This document shows, in pieces, positions 43,196-52,051 of a stretch of DNA of 64,000 nucleotides; within the stretch, counting starts at the first letter, position 1, and each line of letters starts with the position of its first letter. The stretch comes from an uncultured Eubacteriales bacterium (GTDB taxonomy: Bacteria; Bacillota; Clostridia; Oscillospirales; Acutalibacteraceae), in the NCBI GenBank assembly GCA_910580045.1, contig CAJTXF010000004.1, positions 1-64,000 on the forward strand, in the 5' to 3' direction. The notes under the pieces are model-generated. The model was not told where the DNA came from, did no database searches, and worked only from the letters and a program-made list of their open reading frames with translations. The position numbers and the translations under genes were made by a program.

Positions 43196-43441
43196 TCAGC
43201 CCTCCAGAAACCTGTACAGCCCGGCGGCCTGGTCCTTGTTGGCGTACTCGTTGATGGAGAGAATTTCCGCCTTGAGTACCCGCTCACCAATATGAATCTC
43301 CAGGATGTCCCCCACCTTAACTGGGTAGGAGGCCCTGGCGGCCGCGCCGTTGACCAGCACCCGCCCAGCATCGCAGGCCTCATTGGCCACAGTGCGGCGC
43401 TTAATCAGCCGGGAAATTTTCAAATATTTATCTAATCTCAT
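43196..43441 (-). CDS. rqcP: S4-domain RNA-binding protein RqcP (YabO)
   Basis: An 81-residue S4 protein: MRLDKYLKISRLIKRRTVANEACDAGRVLVNG plus KVGDILEIHIG. This is the Hsp15/RqcP group, which binds obstructed 50S subunits and helps RqcH add C-terminal tails in ribosome quality control. Length and gene order with yabP and yabQ are standard. Confidence 0.93.
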   Translation of the reverse strand: MRLDKYLKISRLIKRRTVANEACDAGRVLVNGAAARASYPVKVGDILEIHIGERVLKAEILSINEYANKDQAAGLYRFLEG

Positions 43442-43459
43442 TGTATCACCTCATTGTTA

Positions 43460-44848
43460 TCAAGTGGGTGTCCCACTGTCCAGCTGCCTTTTGCCCACGC
43501 CGAAGCTCTCAGGTGCCCGGAACCACAGCAGCAGATACACCAGAGAAGGAACCAGCCCCAGCACCCAGCCAACAGGCGCTGCCAGCCAGATGCCGATATA
43601 CCCCATGAAAAGGGGCAGCAGCAGGGAAAACCCAATCTTGGAGGCCAGTTCCACAATACTGGACACCAGTGTGATTTTGACCGCGCCAATCCCCCGCAGG
43701 GCAGAGTTCACTGTCCAGATAGCCCCCAGGAACAGGTAGAAAACAGCCTCAATGCGGACAAAATTCACTGAGGCAGTGAGCACATACTCGCTGGGCTCCT
43801 CCATAAAGATAAGGGCCAAAGGCTCGGCAAAAATCAGCATGACCGCAGTGGAGACCAGCGCCAGGCCGCCCACCAAAAGCAGCCCCTTTTTCAGTCCCTC
43901 CTGAATGCGCCTGTAGAGCTTGGCCCCATAGTTCTGGCCCGCGTAGACAGAGAAGGAAAAGGCCACATTGGAAAAGCTGATGGTGGCCAGCTGCTCCACC
44001 TTGCTGCCGACTGTATAGGCAGCCACAATATCAGAGCCAAAGGAGTTGATGACCGCGGTAATCACAAACATGCCCACACAGAGTACAGCGCTTTGGGCGC
44101 ACATGGGCAGGCCAATGCGCAGATACTCCCCTATCATCTTCCTGTCAAAGGTCCAGGCCGCCTTATCCGGCACCAGGCGGGGGTGGCGCTTTTTCAGGTA
44201 GAACACGCACAGCGCCGCGGATACTGCCTGGGCCAGGACTGTCGCCCAGGCAACCCCTGCCACGCCTCCATCCAGAACCAGGACAAAGAGCAAGTCCAGG
44301 CCAATGTTGAGGATGGTACCGAAAATCTGGAAATACAGGGGGGTTTTGGAGTCTCCAATGGCCCGGAAGATGGAGATAAGACCATTGGCAAACAGGATGG
44401 CAATGGTAAGGCCCCCTGTGATTTGAATATATGTCACCGACTGGTCGATGATGTTTTCCGGCGCGCCTAAAAGGGCCATCATGGGCCGGGCCCCGAACAG
44501 GGACAGCAGGCCCAGGGCGGCTCCGCCCAGCAGAATCAGGTACACAGCGTGGCTTACCGCCCGCTTCATGCGCTCGCTCTGTTTGGCGCCCTCTGCCTGG
44601 GAGATAATGATGGACAGGCCGTTGGTCAGGCCGTTTCCCATCATCATAATGAAGGCGCTGGTGGAGCTGGCTGCCCCCATGGCAGCCAAGGCGTCAATGC
44701 TGACAAAACGTCCCACCACAATGGTATCCACCATGTTGTACATCAGCTGGAACACGCCGCCAATCCACATGGGGATGGCAAACAGAATCAGGAGCTTTGT
44801 GGGCGAACCCTGGGTCATGTCCAGATTTGCGGCTTTGCTTTTTTTCAT
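43460..44848 (-). CDS. MATE-family efflux transporter
   Basis: A 462-residue protein with about twelve membrane helices. The family start GSPTKLLILFAIPMWIGGVFQLMYNMVDTIVVGRFVSIDALAAMGAA is typical of the Firmicute MATE group that exports drugs with Na+ or H+. The two bundles repeat at about residue 235 (IGEYLRIGLPMCAQSAVLCVG). ATG 44848 has GAAGGAT upstream; the frame open to 44896 is excluded. Substrates unknown. It is 18 bases from rqcP. Confidence 0.9.
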   Translation of the reverse strand: MKKSKAANLDMTQGSPTKLLILFAIPMWIGGVFQLMYNMVDTIVVGRFVSIDALAAMGAASSTSAFIMMMGNGLTNGLSIIISQAEGAKQSERMKRAVSHAVYLILLGGAALGLLSLFGARPMMALLGAPENIIDQSVTYIQITGGLTIAILFANGLISIFRAIGDSKTPLYFQIFGTILNIGLDLLFVLVLDGGVAGVAWATVLAQAVSAALCVFYLKKRHPRLVPDKAAWTFDRKMIGEYLRIGLPMCAQSAVLCVGMFVITAVINSFGSDIVAAYTVGSKVEQLATISFSNVAFSFSVYAGQNYGAKLYRRIQEGLKKGLLLVGGLALVSTAVMLIFAEPLALIFMEEPSEYVLTASVNFVRIEAVFYLFLGAIWTVNSALRGIGAVKITLVSSIVELASKIGFSLLLPLFMGYIGIWLAAPVGWVLGLVPSLVYLLLWFRAPESFGVGKRQLDSGTPT

Positions 44849-44909
44849 CAATATCCTTCCCTTCCCAAGTTCAGTGCGGAGACAGCGCCTCTTCACTCAC
44901 TATGCCTTA

Positions 44910-46793
44910 CTATGCCTTTTGAAGCTGCTCCTTATCATACTGCAGGGTATAGAGCTTGTAGTAGCGTCCCTTCTGGTGCAGAAGCTCCTGATGGGTGCCT
45001 TGCTCCAGAATCTCCCCGTGGCTGAGCAGGATGATATTGTCCGCGTGCTGGATGGTGGACAGCCGGTGGGCCACTATCAGCATGGTGCCGATATTCTTCA
45101 TTTTCTCCAAAGAGTCTTGGATAAGCAGCTCGGTCTCGGTATCAATATTGGCGGTGGCCTCGTCCAGAATCATCACTGCGGGCTTGTGGATAATGGTGCG
45201 GGCAAAGCTGAGCAGCTGCCGCTGGCCTGCGGAGAAGTTGTTGCCCCGCTCCCGGACCGCCTCGTCCAGGCCATTGTCCAGGCGGTCAATGAACTTGTCC
45301 GCGTTCACATATTCGCAGGCCTGACGGATGTCCTCCTCCGGGAACTCGTCCCGCAGGACAATATTCCCCCGGATGGTGCCGGAGAACAGGAACACGTCCT
45401 GGAGCATCTGGCCAAAGTGCTTGCGCAGAGAGGCAATGCTGATTTCCTTAATATCCCTGCCGTCAATGAGAATCTGGCCCTTCTGAATGTCATAGTTCCG
45501 GCAAATCAGGGAAAGGATGGTGGATTTGCCGGAGCCGGTGGAACCCACAAAGGCCACGGTCTGCCTGGGCTCCACATGGAAGCTGACGCCCTTGAGCACC
45601 CACTCCCCAGGATTATAGGCAAACCACACGTCCTTAAACTCAATCTCCCCCTTAATTTCATCTATGTCTTTGGCGTTGGGGGAATCCACCACCTGGGGGA
45701 CCATGTCCATGACAGTGAAGATTTTTTCCGCCGCAGCAAAGGAGCGCTGGAGCATATCAAACTGCTCGGCCAGCTGCTGGATGGGGTTGAAGAACTTGGA
45801 GATATACATATAGAAGGACACAATCACGCCGCTGGTCACGGTCTGGCCCATAAAGTTCCAGCCGCCGATATAGCCCCGGCCGCCCAGGTACATCAGGCAC
45901 AGCACAGAGGAGATGTACAGCATGTATACCATGGGCTGGAAAATACCGAACACGAACATACGGGAGCGCTTGGCCTTTTCCAGGTTCTTGGACAGGGCCA
46001 GGAAGTCCTGCATCTTCCGCTCCTCCCGGTTGAAAATCTGGGTGATTTTAATGCCGGACAGGTTCTCGGAAAGATAGGTGTTCACATCCGTGGTGGCGTC
46101 GTTGACCCGCAGGTGAACGGAACGGGAGAAGCGCCGGAAGATAATGGTGAACAGAACCACAAAGGGCACAAAGCACAGCACCATCAAGGTGAGCATATAG
46201 TTCAAAAGCAGCATGGCCCCCAGCACGGCGATAACCACCATCACATTCTGAATCAGGGTCACCAGAATGTTTGTGAACATAAAGGAGATGGCGTTGGGGT
46301 CATTGGTCACGCGGGTGACCAGCTTGCCCACGGGGATGTCATTGAGCTGGGCGTGGCTCAGGCCCTCAATATGGGTGAACACGTCCTGGCGCATGGCGGA
46401 GAGGATTTTCTGGCCCACCCTTTGCAGCACCATGGCCTGGATATATGTACACAGCAGGGAGACCACCAGCAGGCCCGCGTATACGGCCACGGCCTTGCCC
46501 AGATAGGAAAGGTCAAAATCACCGACCACGGTCTCCTCAATATTGCCGATAATCAGCGGAGACAGAATCGAATGCACATTGGCCAGCAGCATCACAAAGA
46601 ACACCAGCACGAACTGCATCCGGTAAGGCTTGGCATAGGCCAGCAGCCGCTTGACAATCTCTGAGTCCGGCATATTGCGCTCCCGGTTTTCCAGGGCGTT
46701 TTTCCGCTTGGCCACCGCATAGGCAACCACAAAGAGCAGGGCGAACATACCGATGATGGCGCCCACAATCAGAACCGGCAGATACTCACGCAT
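44910..46793 (-). CDS. ABC exporter half-transporter B (catalytically complete site)
   Basis: A 627-residue ABC exporter subunit: an extra N-terminal helix (PVLIVGAIIGMFALLFVVAYAVA), a six-helix domain and an ATPase. Walker A is GSTGSGKST, Walker B VMILDEATANID with catalytic Glu, and H-loop VAHRLST. The signature reads NFSAGQRQLLS instead of SGGQ. Together with the neighbour (Asp in place of Glu) this gives one degenerate and one active ATP site, the mark of heterodimeric exporters such as LmrCD or TM287/288. Start 46793 overlaps the partner by eight bases. Confidence 0.92.
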   Translation of the reverse strand: MREYLPVLIVGAIIGMFALLFVVAYAVAKRKNALENRERNMPDSEIVKRLLAYAKPYRMQFVLVFFVMLLANVHSILSPLIIGNIEETVVGDFDLSYLGKAVAVYAGLLVVSLLCTYIQAMVLQRVGQKILSAMRQDVFTHIEGLSHAQLNDIPVGKLVTRVTNDPNAISFMFTNILVTLIQNVMVVIAVLGAMLLLNYMLTLMVLCFVPFVVLFTIIFRRFSRSVHLRVNDATTDVNTYLSENLSGIKITQIFNREERKMQDFLALSKNLEKAKRSRMFVFGIFQPMVYMLYISSVLCLMYLGGRGYIGGWNFMGQTVTSGVIVSFYMYISKFFNPIQQLAEQFDMLQRSFAAAEKIFTVMDMVPQVVDSPNAKDIDEIKGEIEFKDVWFAYNPGEWVLKGVSFHVEPRQTVAFVGSTGSGKSTILSLICRNYDIQKGQILIDGRDIKEISIASLRKHFGQMLQDVFLFSGTIRGNIVLRDEFPEEDIRQACEYVNADKFIDRLDNGLDEAVRERGNNFSAGQRQLLSFARTIIHKPAVMILDEATANIDTETELLIQDSLEKMKNIGTMLIVAHRLSTIQHADNIILLSHGEILEQGTHQELLHQKGRYYKLYTLQYDKEQLQKA

Positions 46794-48570
46794 TGCTATG
46801 CTCACTCCCTTCCTCGTCCAGCTTCTGCAAATCCACCATCTTGGTGTACTCGGGACAGTTCTTGTACAGGTCCTCATGGGTCCCTGCGGCAACCAGCCGC
46901 CCCTGGTCAATAAACAGAATCTTGTCCATCTGCTCAATGGTGGAGATGCGGTGGGCAATCAGGATGGTGGTCTTGCCTGCCCGGGTGGCCCGCAGGTTGC
47001 CCAGAATAGAGCGCTCTGTCTTGGTGTCCACAGCGGAGACAGAGTCGTCCAGAATCAGAATAGGCGCGTTCTTCATCAAAGCCCGGGCAATGGAGATACG
47101 CTGCTTCTGCCCGCCGGAGACCGTAACGCCCCGCTCGCCCAGCACGGTGTGGAAGCCATGCTGGAACTTCTTAATGTCATGGGCCACATCCGCCAGCTTG
47201 GCGTACTGGTCGATAGCCGCCTTGTCATACTCCTCCACGCCAAAGGCGATGTTGTGCTCAATGGTGTCAGAGAACAGGAAGTTGTCCTGGGGCACGTAGG
47301 AACAGCCCTCCCGCAGGGAGTGGATGGTAATGTCGTTTACGTCCACCCCGTCCACAAAAAGGGTGCCGTCAGGCACATTGTATGTACGGAGAATCAAATC
47401 CACCAAAGTGGTCTTGCCCGAGCCGGTCTTGCCCACCAGGCCCACGTTCTCTCCGGCGTTGATGGTGAAGGAGATGTTTTCCAGGGCGTTGTACTCCCCG
47501 TCCGGGTAACGGAAGGTCAAATCCCGGAACTCGATAGAGCCCTTGATATTGTCCATGGGTTTCGCGCCGGGCTTGTCCTTTACCGTAACCTGAGCGTCCA
47601 GCAGCTCGCTGACCCGGTCCAGAGAGGCCTTGCCCCGGCTGGTCATGTCAATCAGCTCGCTGACAGCCATGATGGGCCAAATCACGGAGTTGAAGTACCC
47701 GATAAACTCCACCAGCTGCCCGGCGTTGAAATAACCCTGGTATACCAGATATCCGCCATAGCCCAAAATCACGCAGATGACGCTCTCAATAAACAAAGTG
47801 ACAAAAATGCGGAACAGCACAGAGAGCTTGGTGTGGTTGATATTGGCCTCCTCGTTCTCCTTGTTCAGCTTCTGGAAGGCCCACAGCTCCCGGCCCTCTT
47901 TCACAAAGGCCTTGATGACAGCAATGCCGGAGAAGCTCTCCTGGGAGAAATCGGACAGATTGGAGAAAGCCTGCTGGCGCAAATCCCAGCGGTGCATCAG
48001 GCTTTTGCCCACCACAGTGGCCATGCACAGCAGCAGAGCCATGGGAATCATGGACAGCAGGGTGAGCAGGGGATTCATGGCCCACATCTTCACAATGGCC
48101 AGGCCCCCCATGAACAGGGCGTCGAAAAACATGAGCACGCCCCAGCCAAAGCAGTCCTGGACTGTGTCCAAATCATTGGTGAACAGGCTCATCAGGTTGC
48201 CCACCTTGTTCTCCTGATAAAACTCCCGGCTCAGGTTCTTGGCGTTGTCAAACATCCGGTTGCGCAAATCCGCCTCCAGCCGGATGGCCGAACCCATAAA
48301 GCACAGCCGCCAGAAGAACCGCCCAGCCACAATGGCCAGAATTACCCCAACCATGGGCATACAGATGCGGTCCAGCAGAAAGTTCACATCAAAGGGGATG
48401 GTTTGGCCGTCCACCTCCACAAAGCCCTGGTTTATGCCGTTGATTACCATCTGGTACAGGTTGGGAATCATCAGCTGGAAATAGTCTACCGCCACCAGGG
48501 CCGCCAGCCCCAGCAGCAGCAGCCAGCTGTACTTCAAGTAGTACCGATTGATATGCTTGCCGATAATCAA
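46786..48570 (-). CDS. ABC exporter half-transporter A (degenerate Walker B)
   Basis: A 594-residue partner half. Walker A is GKTGSGKTT, signature VSGGQKQR, Walker B ILILDDSVSAVD, with Asp where Glu is normal, so its own site binds but poorly hydrolyses ATP. The start is TTG 48570: AGGAGG (48579-48584 complement) lies eight bases before it. An in-frame TTG at 48615 lies next to the -10 box and is unlikely. With the downstream gene it forms a multidrug- or peptide-type exporter. Confidence 0.92.
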   Translation of the reverse strand: MIIGKHINRYYLKYSWLLLLGLAALVAVDYFQLMIPNLYQMVINGINQGFVEVDGQTIPFDVNFLLDRICMPMVGVILAIVAGRFFWRLCFMGSAIRLEADLRNRMFDNAKNLSREFYQENKVGNLMSLFTNDLDTVQDCFGWGVLMFFDALFMGGLAIVKMWAMNPLLTLLSMIPMALLLCMATVVGKSLMHRWDLRQQAFSNLSDFSQESFSGIAVIKAFVKEGRELWAFQKLNKENEEANINHTKLSVLFRIFVTLFIESVICVILGYGGYLVYQGYFNAGQLVEFIGYFNSVIWPIMAVSELIDMTSRGKASLDRVSELLDAQVTVKDKPGAKPMDNIKGSIEFRDLTFRYPDGEYNALENISFTINAGENVGLVGKTGSGKTTLVDLILRTYNVPDGTLFVDGVDVNDITIHSLREGCSYVPQDNFLFSDTIEHNIAFGVEEYDKAAIDQYAKLADVAHDIKKFQHGFHTVLGERGVTVSGGQKQRISIARALMKNAPILILDDSVSAVDTKTERSILGNLRATRAGKTTILIAHRISTIEQMDKILFIDQGRLVAAGTHEDLYKNCPEYTKMVDLQKLDEEGSEHSNA

Positions 48571-48616
48571 AGCTGCTTCCTCCTCTTTTTTGTAAATTAT
48601 CTTATCACAAGGCAAT

Positions 48617-48645
48617 ATTATACCACAGTTTTTTCATTTTTTCTA
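48617..48645 (-). promoter_or_regulatory. Promoter of the ABC exporter genes
   Basis: Minus strand TATAAT (48622-48617) with an extended TGG before it; the -35 position (48645-48640, TAGAAA) is weak. Confidence 0.65.
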
Positions 48646-48674
48646 CCCCTTTTATAAATAAAGTCAGGGTTTTT

Positions 48675-48708
48675 TATAAAAAAACAAGAGGCCGTTTTTG
48701 GCCTCTTG
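48675..48708 (-). terminator. Terminator after the serpin gene
   Basis: Minus strand: CAAGAGGCC (48708-48700) pairs with GGCCTCTTG (48692-48684), followed by seven T. It lies 23 bases after the serpin stop. Confidence 0.9.
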
Positions 48709-48730
48709 AAAAATTTATAAACTTTATAAT

Positions 48731-50008
48731 TTACCCTTTGCCGCCTGGCTCCATCAAGGCGCCCAGGAAAAGGGGCGTGCAGGTTTCTGTGTCCACAATC
48801 ATATAGAGGAAGGGCCGGTCCAGGTTAATCCTGACAGGGTCGTCCATCATGGCAGCCCCGGCCTCCATCACCACCGCTGTGGCAGCGCCAGCCTTGGTGC
48901 CCTGCTCAAAGACAGAGATGTAGGTCTTGTGGAGAACCTGGCTGATATACAGCGGCCAGCCGTCCGCTTCACGGCCCATGGCGGAAAAGTCCGCCTTATC
49001 GGGCTCAAAGGCGTCTGTCATTCCCAGAGAGCGCAGGGTATCTGCCAGAGAAACGCTGTACTCTGTCTCGAACTTGGGCAGCTCTGCCCAGACCACCCGC
49101 TCGTCAGGGTTGGAGAGAAGCTCCCGCAGGCGCTGGCCGGTGAGGGTGGCAGCATAGTCTGCCGGGGACTGGCCCTCCCCGGGCAGCAGGGCCGCAAAGG
49201 CGTATTTCCCGCCCGCGTAGTACTTGAGGAAGCCCATGGCGTCCCCATCCCGAATACAGCCGTACTCAGAGGAGGACATCATGTCCACCGGCTTGGTGCT
49301 GCCGTCCGCCAGGGTGAAGTTCGCCTCATGAATATCCTGCTCCTCATACACCTCCGCCCACTCTCCCTCAAAGGCAAGGGCGTTGAGCAGAACCATCACT
49401 GACTGGGGGGAGAGCTCGCTGAGCATCTGGGGAACCATGCCGTGGGTGTGCTCCTTGACCCAATCATTCACCTTCTGTACGGTGGCATTGTCAAAGGGTT
49501 CCTGGAAGACCCCCGCGCCAAAATAGTCGGCGTTCTTTTGCAGGAAGTCCTTCTCCACCTCCACCTGGCCCTCCTTCAGCCAGAGGGAGTTGGCCTGGTG
49601 GAAAACAGATTTCTCCCCGCTGGGCAGGCTTTTGCTATAGGCAGAAAGATAATCGCTGAGCTGGCCGACAGGCAGGCCCAGCGCTTTTTCCATCTGGGCA
49701 AGGGTCTCCCCCTGGGCGCCGTTGGCAGTCATGGTCAGGGCGCTGAGCACGGAAAAAGGAGATACCAATACATTTCCGTCCTTCTCCATGGAAGCGCGCA
49801 GGAGCTTGAGCCCAAACTCCGCGGAGACATCAGCCGCCGCGCTGTCCACATCCTGGACAGCGGCAGCGGAGGAGCCAGGTTTGATATTTGCCATAAGGTC
49901 CCCTTTCTGGACTGTGCCCGCCGGGTCCGCGCAGGCGGCCAGAAGCAGCAGCGCCAGCGTCAGGACAAGCGTGGTTTTTCCCATACGGGACTTGCGGAGC
50001 GTTTTCAT
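48731..50008 (-). CDS. Lipoprotein serpin (serine protease inhibitor)
   Basis: A 425-residue serpin with a lipoprotein signal (LVLTLALLLLAAC, lipidated C26), so it should face outward on the membrane. Serpin marks: FGLKLLRASMEKDGNVLVSPFSVLSALTMTANGA, NALAFEGEWAEVY, LPKFETEYSVSL and the C-terminal RPFLYMIVDTETCTPLFLGAL. The reactive-loop hinge EQGTKAGAATAVV is of the inhibitory kind (small residues at P12-P9). Counting from the hinge puts P1 at or next to Gly/Ala in MEAGAAMM, suggesting elastase- or subtilisin-like targets. ATG 50008 follows AAAGGTGG; GTG 50020 lies in that site. It stands alone with a terminator. Confidence 0.93.
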   Translation of the reverse strand: MKTLRKSRMGKTTLVLTLALLLLAACADPAGTVQKGDLMANIKPGSSAAAVQDVDSAAADVSAEFGLKLLRASMEKDGNVLVSPFSVLSALTMTANGAQGETLAQMEKALGLPVGQLSDYLSAYSKSLPSGEKSVFHQANSLWLKEGQVEVEKDFLQKNADYFGAGVFQEPFDNATVQKVNDWVKEHTHGMVPQMLSELSPQSVMVLLNALAFEGEWAEVYEEQDIHEANFTLADGSTKPVDMMSSSEYGCIRDGDAMGFLKYYAGGKYAFAALLPGEGQSPADYAATLTGQRLRELLSNPDERVVWAELPKFETEYSVSLADTLRSLGMTDAFEPDKADFSAMGREADGWPLYISQVLHKTYISVFEQGTKAGAATAVVMEAGAAMMDDPVRINLDRPFLYMIVDTETCTPLFLGALMEPGGKG

Positions 50009-50095
50009 GGAGTGAGCCACCTTTCATGATATAATTTGCTAATCGGGCGTTCACCCTATGTATCGTTTTTTCAGAAGGGCGGGTCACAATGAATT

Positions 50096-50572
50096 TTATC
50101 CCATGCCAAAAATAAATTTCAGCCAGCTGGTAAAGCTGTCCGCGCTGTATACCGCCAGCATAATCAGCACCAAAAAGGCCACCACAGAGAGGATTTCCCC
50201 CACCAGCCGTTTCAGCGTGGGCGGCGGCGCGTCCTCCTGCTGGCCGCCCTGCTCCTGGACAATCTCCTCGTTCACCTGGACTGCCAGCGCCTGGGCCTGC
50301 TCCATCTGTCCAGCCTGCACATAGATTCGCTTGTCCGTGGGCATGGACTCCATATCAAAGGTATAGTACGCCCCTTTTCCCGCGTCTTCAACCTTGTGGG
50401 GGATGTCTGCCCGCGTCAGGGCCTGCTCCAGACGCTCAGCCATGTACAGATTACACTGGCACAGGAAGGCCGTATCCCTCTCCCCTGCCGGGCGGAGCTT
50501 CCCGCTGCGGCAGCCAGGGCATTTGGCTGCCCCGTCCTCACAGAGCCGCCGGCATTTTTCACAATACTGCAT
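50096..50572 (-). CDS. Zinc-ribbon/DUF2007-like protein with C-terminal membrane anchor
   Basis: A 158-residue protein. N-terminal zinc ribbon MQYCEKCRRLCEDGAAKCPGC, a middle domain resembling the DUF2007 putative signal-transducing fold (FLCQCNLYMAERLEQALTRADIPHKVED), an acidic Gln-rich linker and a C-terminal hydrophobic helix (LVGEILSVVAFLVLIMLAVYSAD). Function is unknown. It follows the HD gene in the same direction with nine bases between. Confidence 0.65.
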   Translation of the reverse strand: MQYCEKCRRLCEDGAAKCPGCRSGKLRPAGERDTAFLCQCNLYMAERLEQALTRADIPHKVEDAGKGAYYTFDMESMPTDKRIYVQAGQMEQAQALAVQVNEEIVQEQGGQQEDAPPPTLKRLVGEILSVVAFLVLIMLAVYSADSFTSWLKFIFGMG

Positions 50573-50581
50573 AGCGCCCTC

Positions 50582-51242
50582 CTAGATGACCTGCTGGCCG
50601 TTAATCGCCAGCTTAAATTCCAGGCCCAGCTTTTCCGCCGCTTTGCCGCAGAGGAGCATACGGGCCATAAAAATCTCAAAGTACTCCATCACAGAGCTGA
50701 AATTGGTGTCAATCTCCAGTTTCAGCCAGATGGCCCTGCCGTCCCGGTCGATTTCCAGATGGGAGCCGGTGACAGAGTAGTTCACCCGGTCGTGGATGTC
50801 AAACCCGGCCGGGTCCTTTCCCCCGACCCCGGGTGCGGCGCACATCGGACTTGTCCGCCAGAATCAGGGCAGCGGCCTCAGGACTTACCGGCACGCCGGT
50901 GCCCTCGTCGTGGTTGCCGATGGCAGTGGCAATCAGGGCAATCTCCTCTGGGGGGAAGCCCATGTTGTCCAACAGGCGGAAGGCCATCACCGCGCCGCTC
51001 TGGCTGTGGTCCACCCGGTTGACCAGGTTGCCGATATCGTGAAGATACCCGGCAATGCGGGTGAGCTCCACCCGGCGGGGCGGGTATCCCAGCTGGGCCA
51101 GGATGTCTCCCGCTGTGTGCGACACCCGGCCCACATGGGCAAAGCTGTGCTCGGTAAACCCCAGGGCCGCCATAGAGGCGTCCGCCTGGGCAATATAGGT
51201 GCGGATAGCGTGGTCATGGGTAATCTGCTCATAAGTAATCAT
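50582..51242 (-). pseudogene. HD-domain phosphohydrolase-like gene with one-base frameshift
   Basis: The first frame (51242-50799) encodes an HD protein: AHVGRVSHTAGDI, the HD pair in YLHDIGNLVNRVDHSQSG and a late IATAIGNHDEG. After ADKSDVRRTR it runs out of frame to a stop at 50799. The sense resumes in another frame as DPAGFDIHDRVNYSVTG...FKLAINGQQVI to 50582. Removing one G from the GGGG run near 50828-50834 joins both frames into about 219 residues. The start has AAAGGAG. Either a recent mutation or a sequencing error in a homopolymer. Confidence 0.8.
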
Positions 51243-51286
51243 GCTGAGGGCTCCTTTGCTTGGGACGGGTATTCTTTCGCGGGTTT

Positions 51287-51315
51287 ATTGTACCACAGGG
51301 CAGGGGAAAATACAA
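51287..51315 (-). promoter_or_regulatory. Promoter of the HD-domain gene
   Basis: Minus strand TTGTAT (51315-51310), 17-base spacer, TACAAT (51292-51287) with extended TG, 45 bases before the start. Confidence 0.75.
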
Positions 51316-51340
51316 GCCTTCCGGCGGACAGGACGTATAC

Positions 51341-51367
51341 GAGAAAAGAGACGGCCTTCCGGCCGTC
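51341..51367 (-). terminator. Terminator after the FMN reductase gene
   Basis: Minus strand GACGGCC (51367-51361) pairs with GGCCGTC (51356-51350), four-base loop, then TCTTTTCTC. Confidence 0.8.
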
Positions 51368-51377
51368 CCCTTATCTT

Positions 51378-51995
51378 TCAGCGCACAAAATTGGTGAAGG
51401 TCTTGGGCTCGTTCTCCGGCAGGCCGAACTTCTCCTTGCCCAGGGCAATGCTTTTCATGAGGAAGGTCATATTCCGGGCCAGGGTGCGCATCATCTGCAG
51501 GCCCTCCCCATCCTCCTCGGCCTGGCCGGGGGTCTGGCCGTGGATGCCGTTCCAGTATTGGCCGGAGGCAATGGGCATCCCGGAAATGGCGAAGAACTTG
51601 TTCAGCTCGTCATAGGTGGCGGTAAGGCCGCCCCGGCGGGCCGCGGCCACGGCAGCGCCCACCTTCATGGATTTATCACAGTGGCAGCTGTAGAACAGCC
51701 GGGTCAAAAAGGCCACCAGCGTGGCATTGGCAGAGGCATAGTACACCGGACTGCCCACCACCAGGCCGTCGCAAGCCTCAAATTTAGGCGCGGCCTCGTT
51801 CACCAGGTCGTCAAAGACGCATTTGCCCAGCTCACCGCACTTCCGGCAGCCGATACAGCCCCGGATGGCTTGGCTCCCAATGTGGAGCAGCTCCACCTCC
51901 ACGCCCTCTGCCTGGAAAATCTTCTCCATCTCGTGGAGGGCAATGTAGGTGTTCCCCTTGGCATGGGGACTTCCGTTAATCATCAGAACTTTCAT
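51378..51995 (-). CDS. Flavodoxin-fold NAD(P)H-dependent FMN reductase
   Basis: A 205-residue flavoprotein of the NADPH-dependent FMN reductase/iron-sulfur flavoprotein type: MKVLMINGSPHAKGNTYIAL binds FMN phosphate, and GSPVYYASANATLVAFLTRLF binds the ring. The compact cysteine cluster IGCRKCGELGKCVFDD is where iron-sulfur flavoproteins hold a 4Fe-4S cluster. ATG 51995 follows AGGAGG; the longer frame to 52052 overlaps larC. Probably an electron-transfer or quinone/nitro-reducing enzyme. Confidence 0.88.
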   Translation of the reverse strand: MKVLMINGSPHAKGNTYIALHEMEKIFQAEGVEVELLHIGSQAIRGCIGCRKCGELGKCVFDDLVNEAAPKFEACDGLVVGSPVYYASANATLVAFLTRLFYSCHCDKSMKVGAAVAAARRGGLTATYDELNKFFAISGMPIASGQYWNGIHGQTPGQAEEDGEGLQMMRTLARNMTFLMKSIALGKEKFGLPENEPKTFTNFVR

Positions 51996-52051
51996 GGCGC
52001 GTACCTCCTGAGTATAATATAAATAGTATATGGAGCTAGGGCTGTGCCGCA

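Noticed and set aside
44448..48657. Two very long plus-strand open frames opposite the ABC exporter pair
   Set aside because: They are shadows of strongly coding minus-strand genes; their translations are His/Gln-rich low-complexity runs without family motifs.
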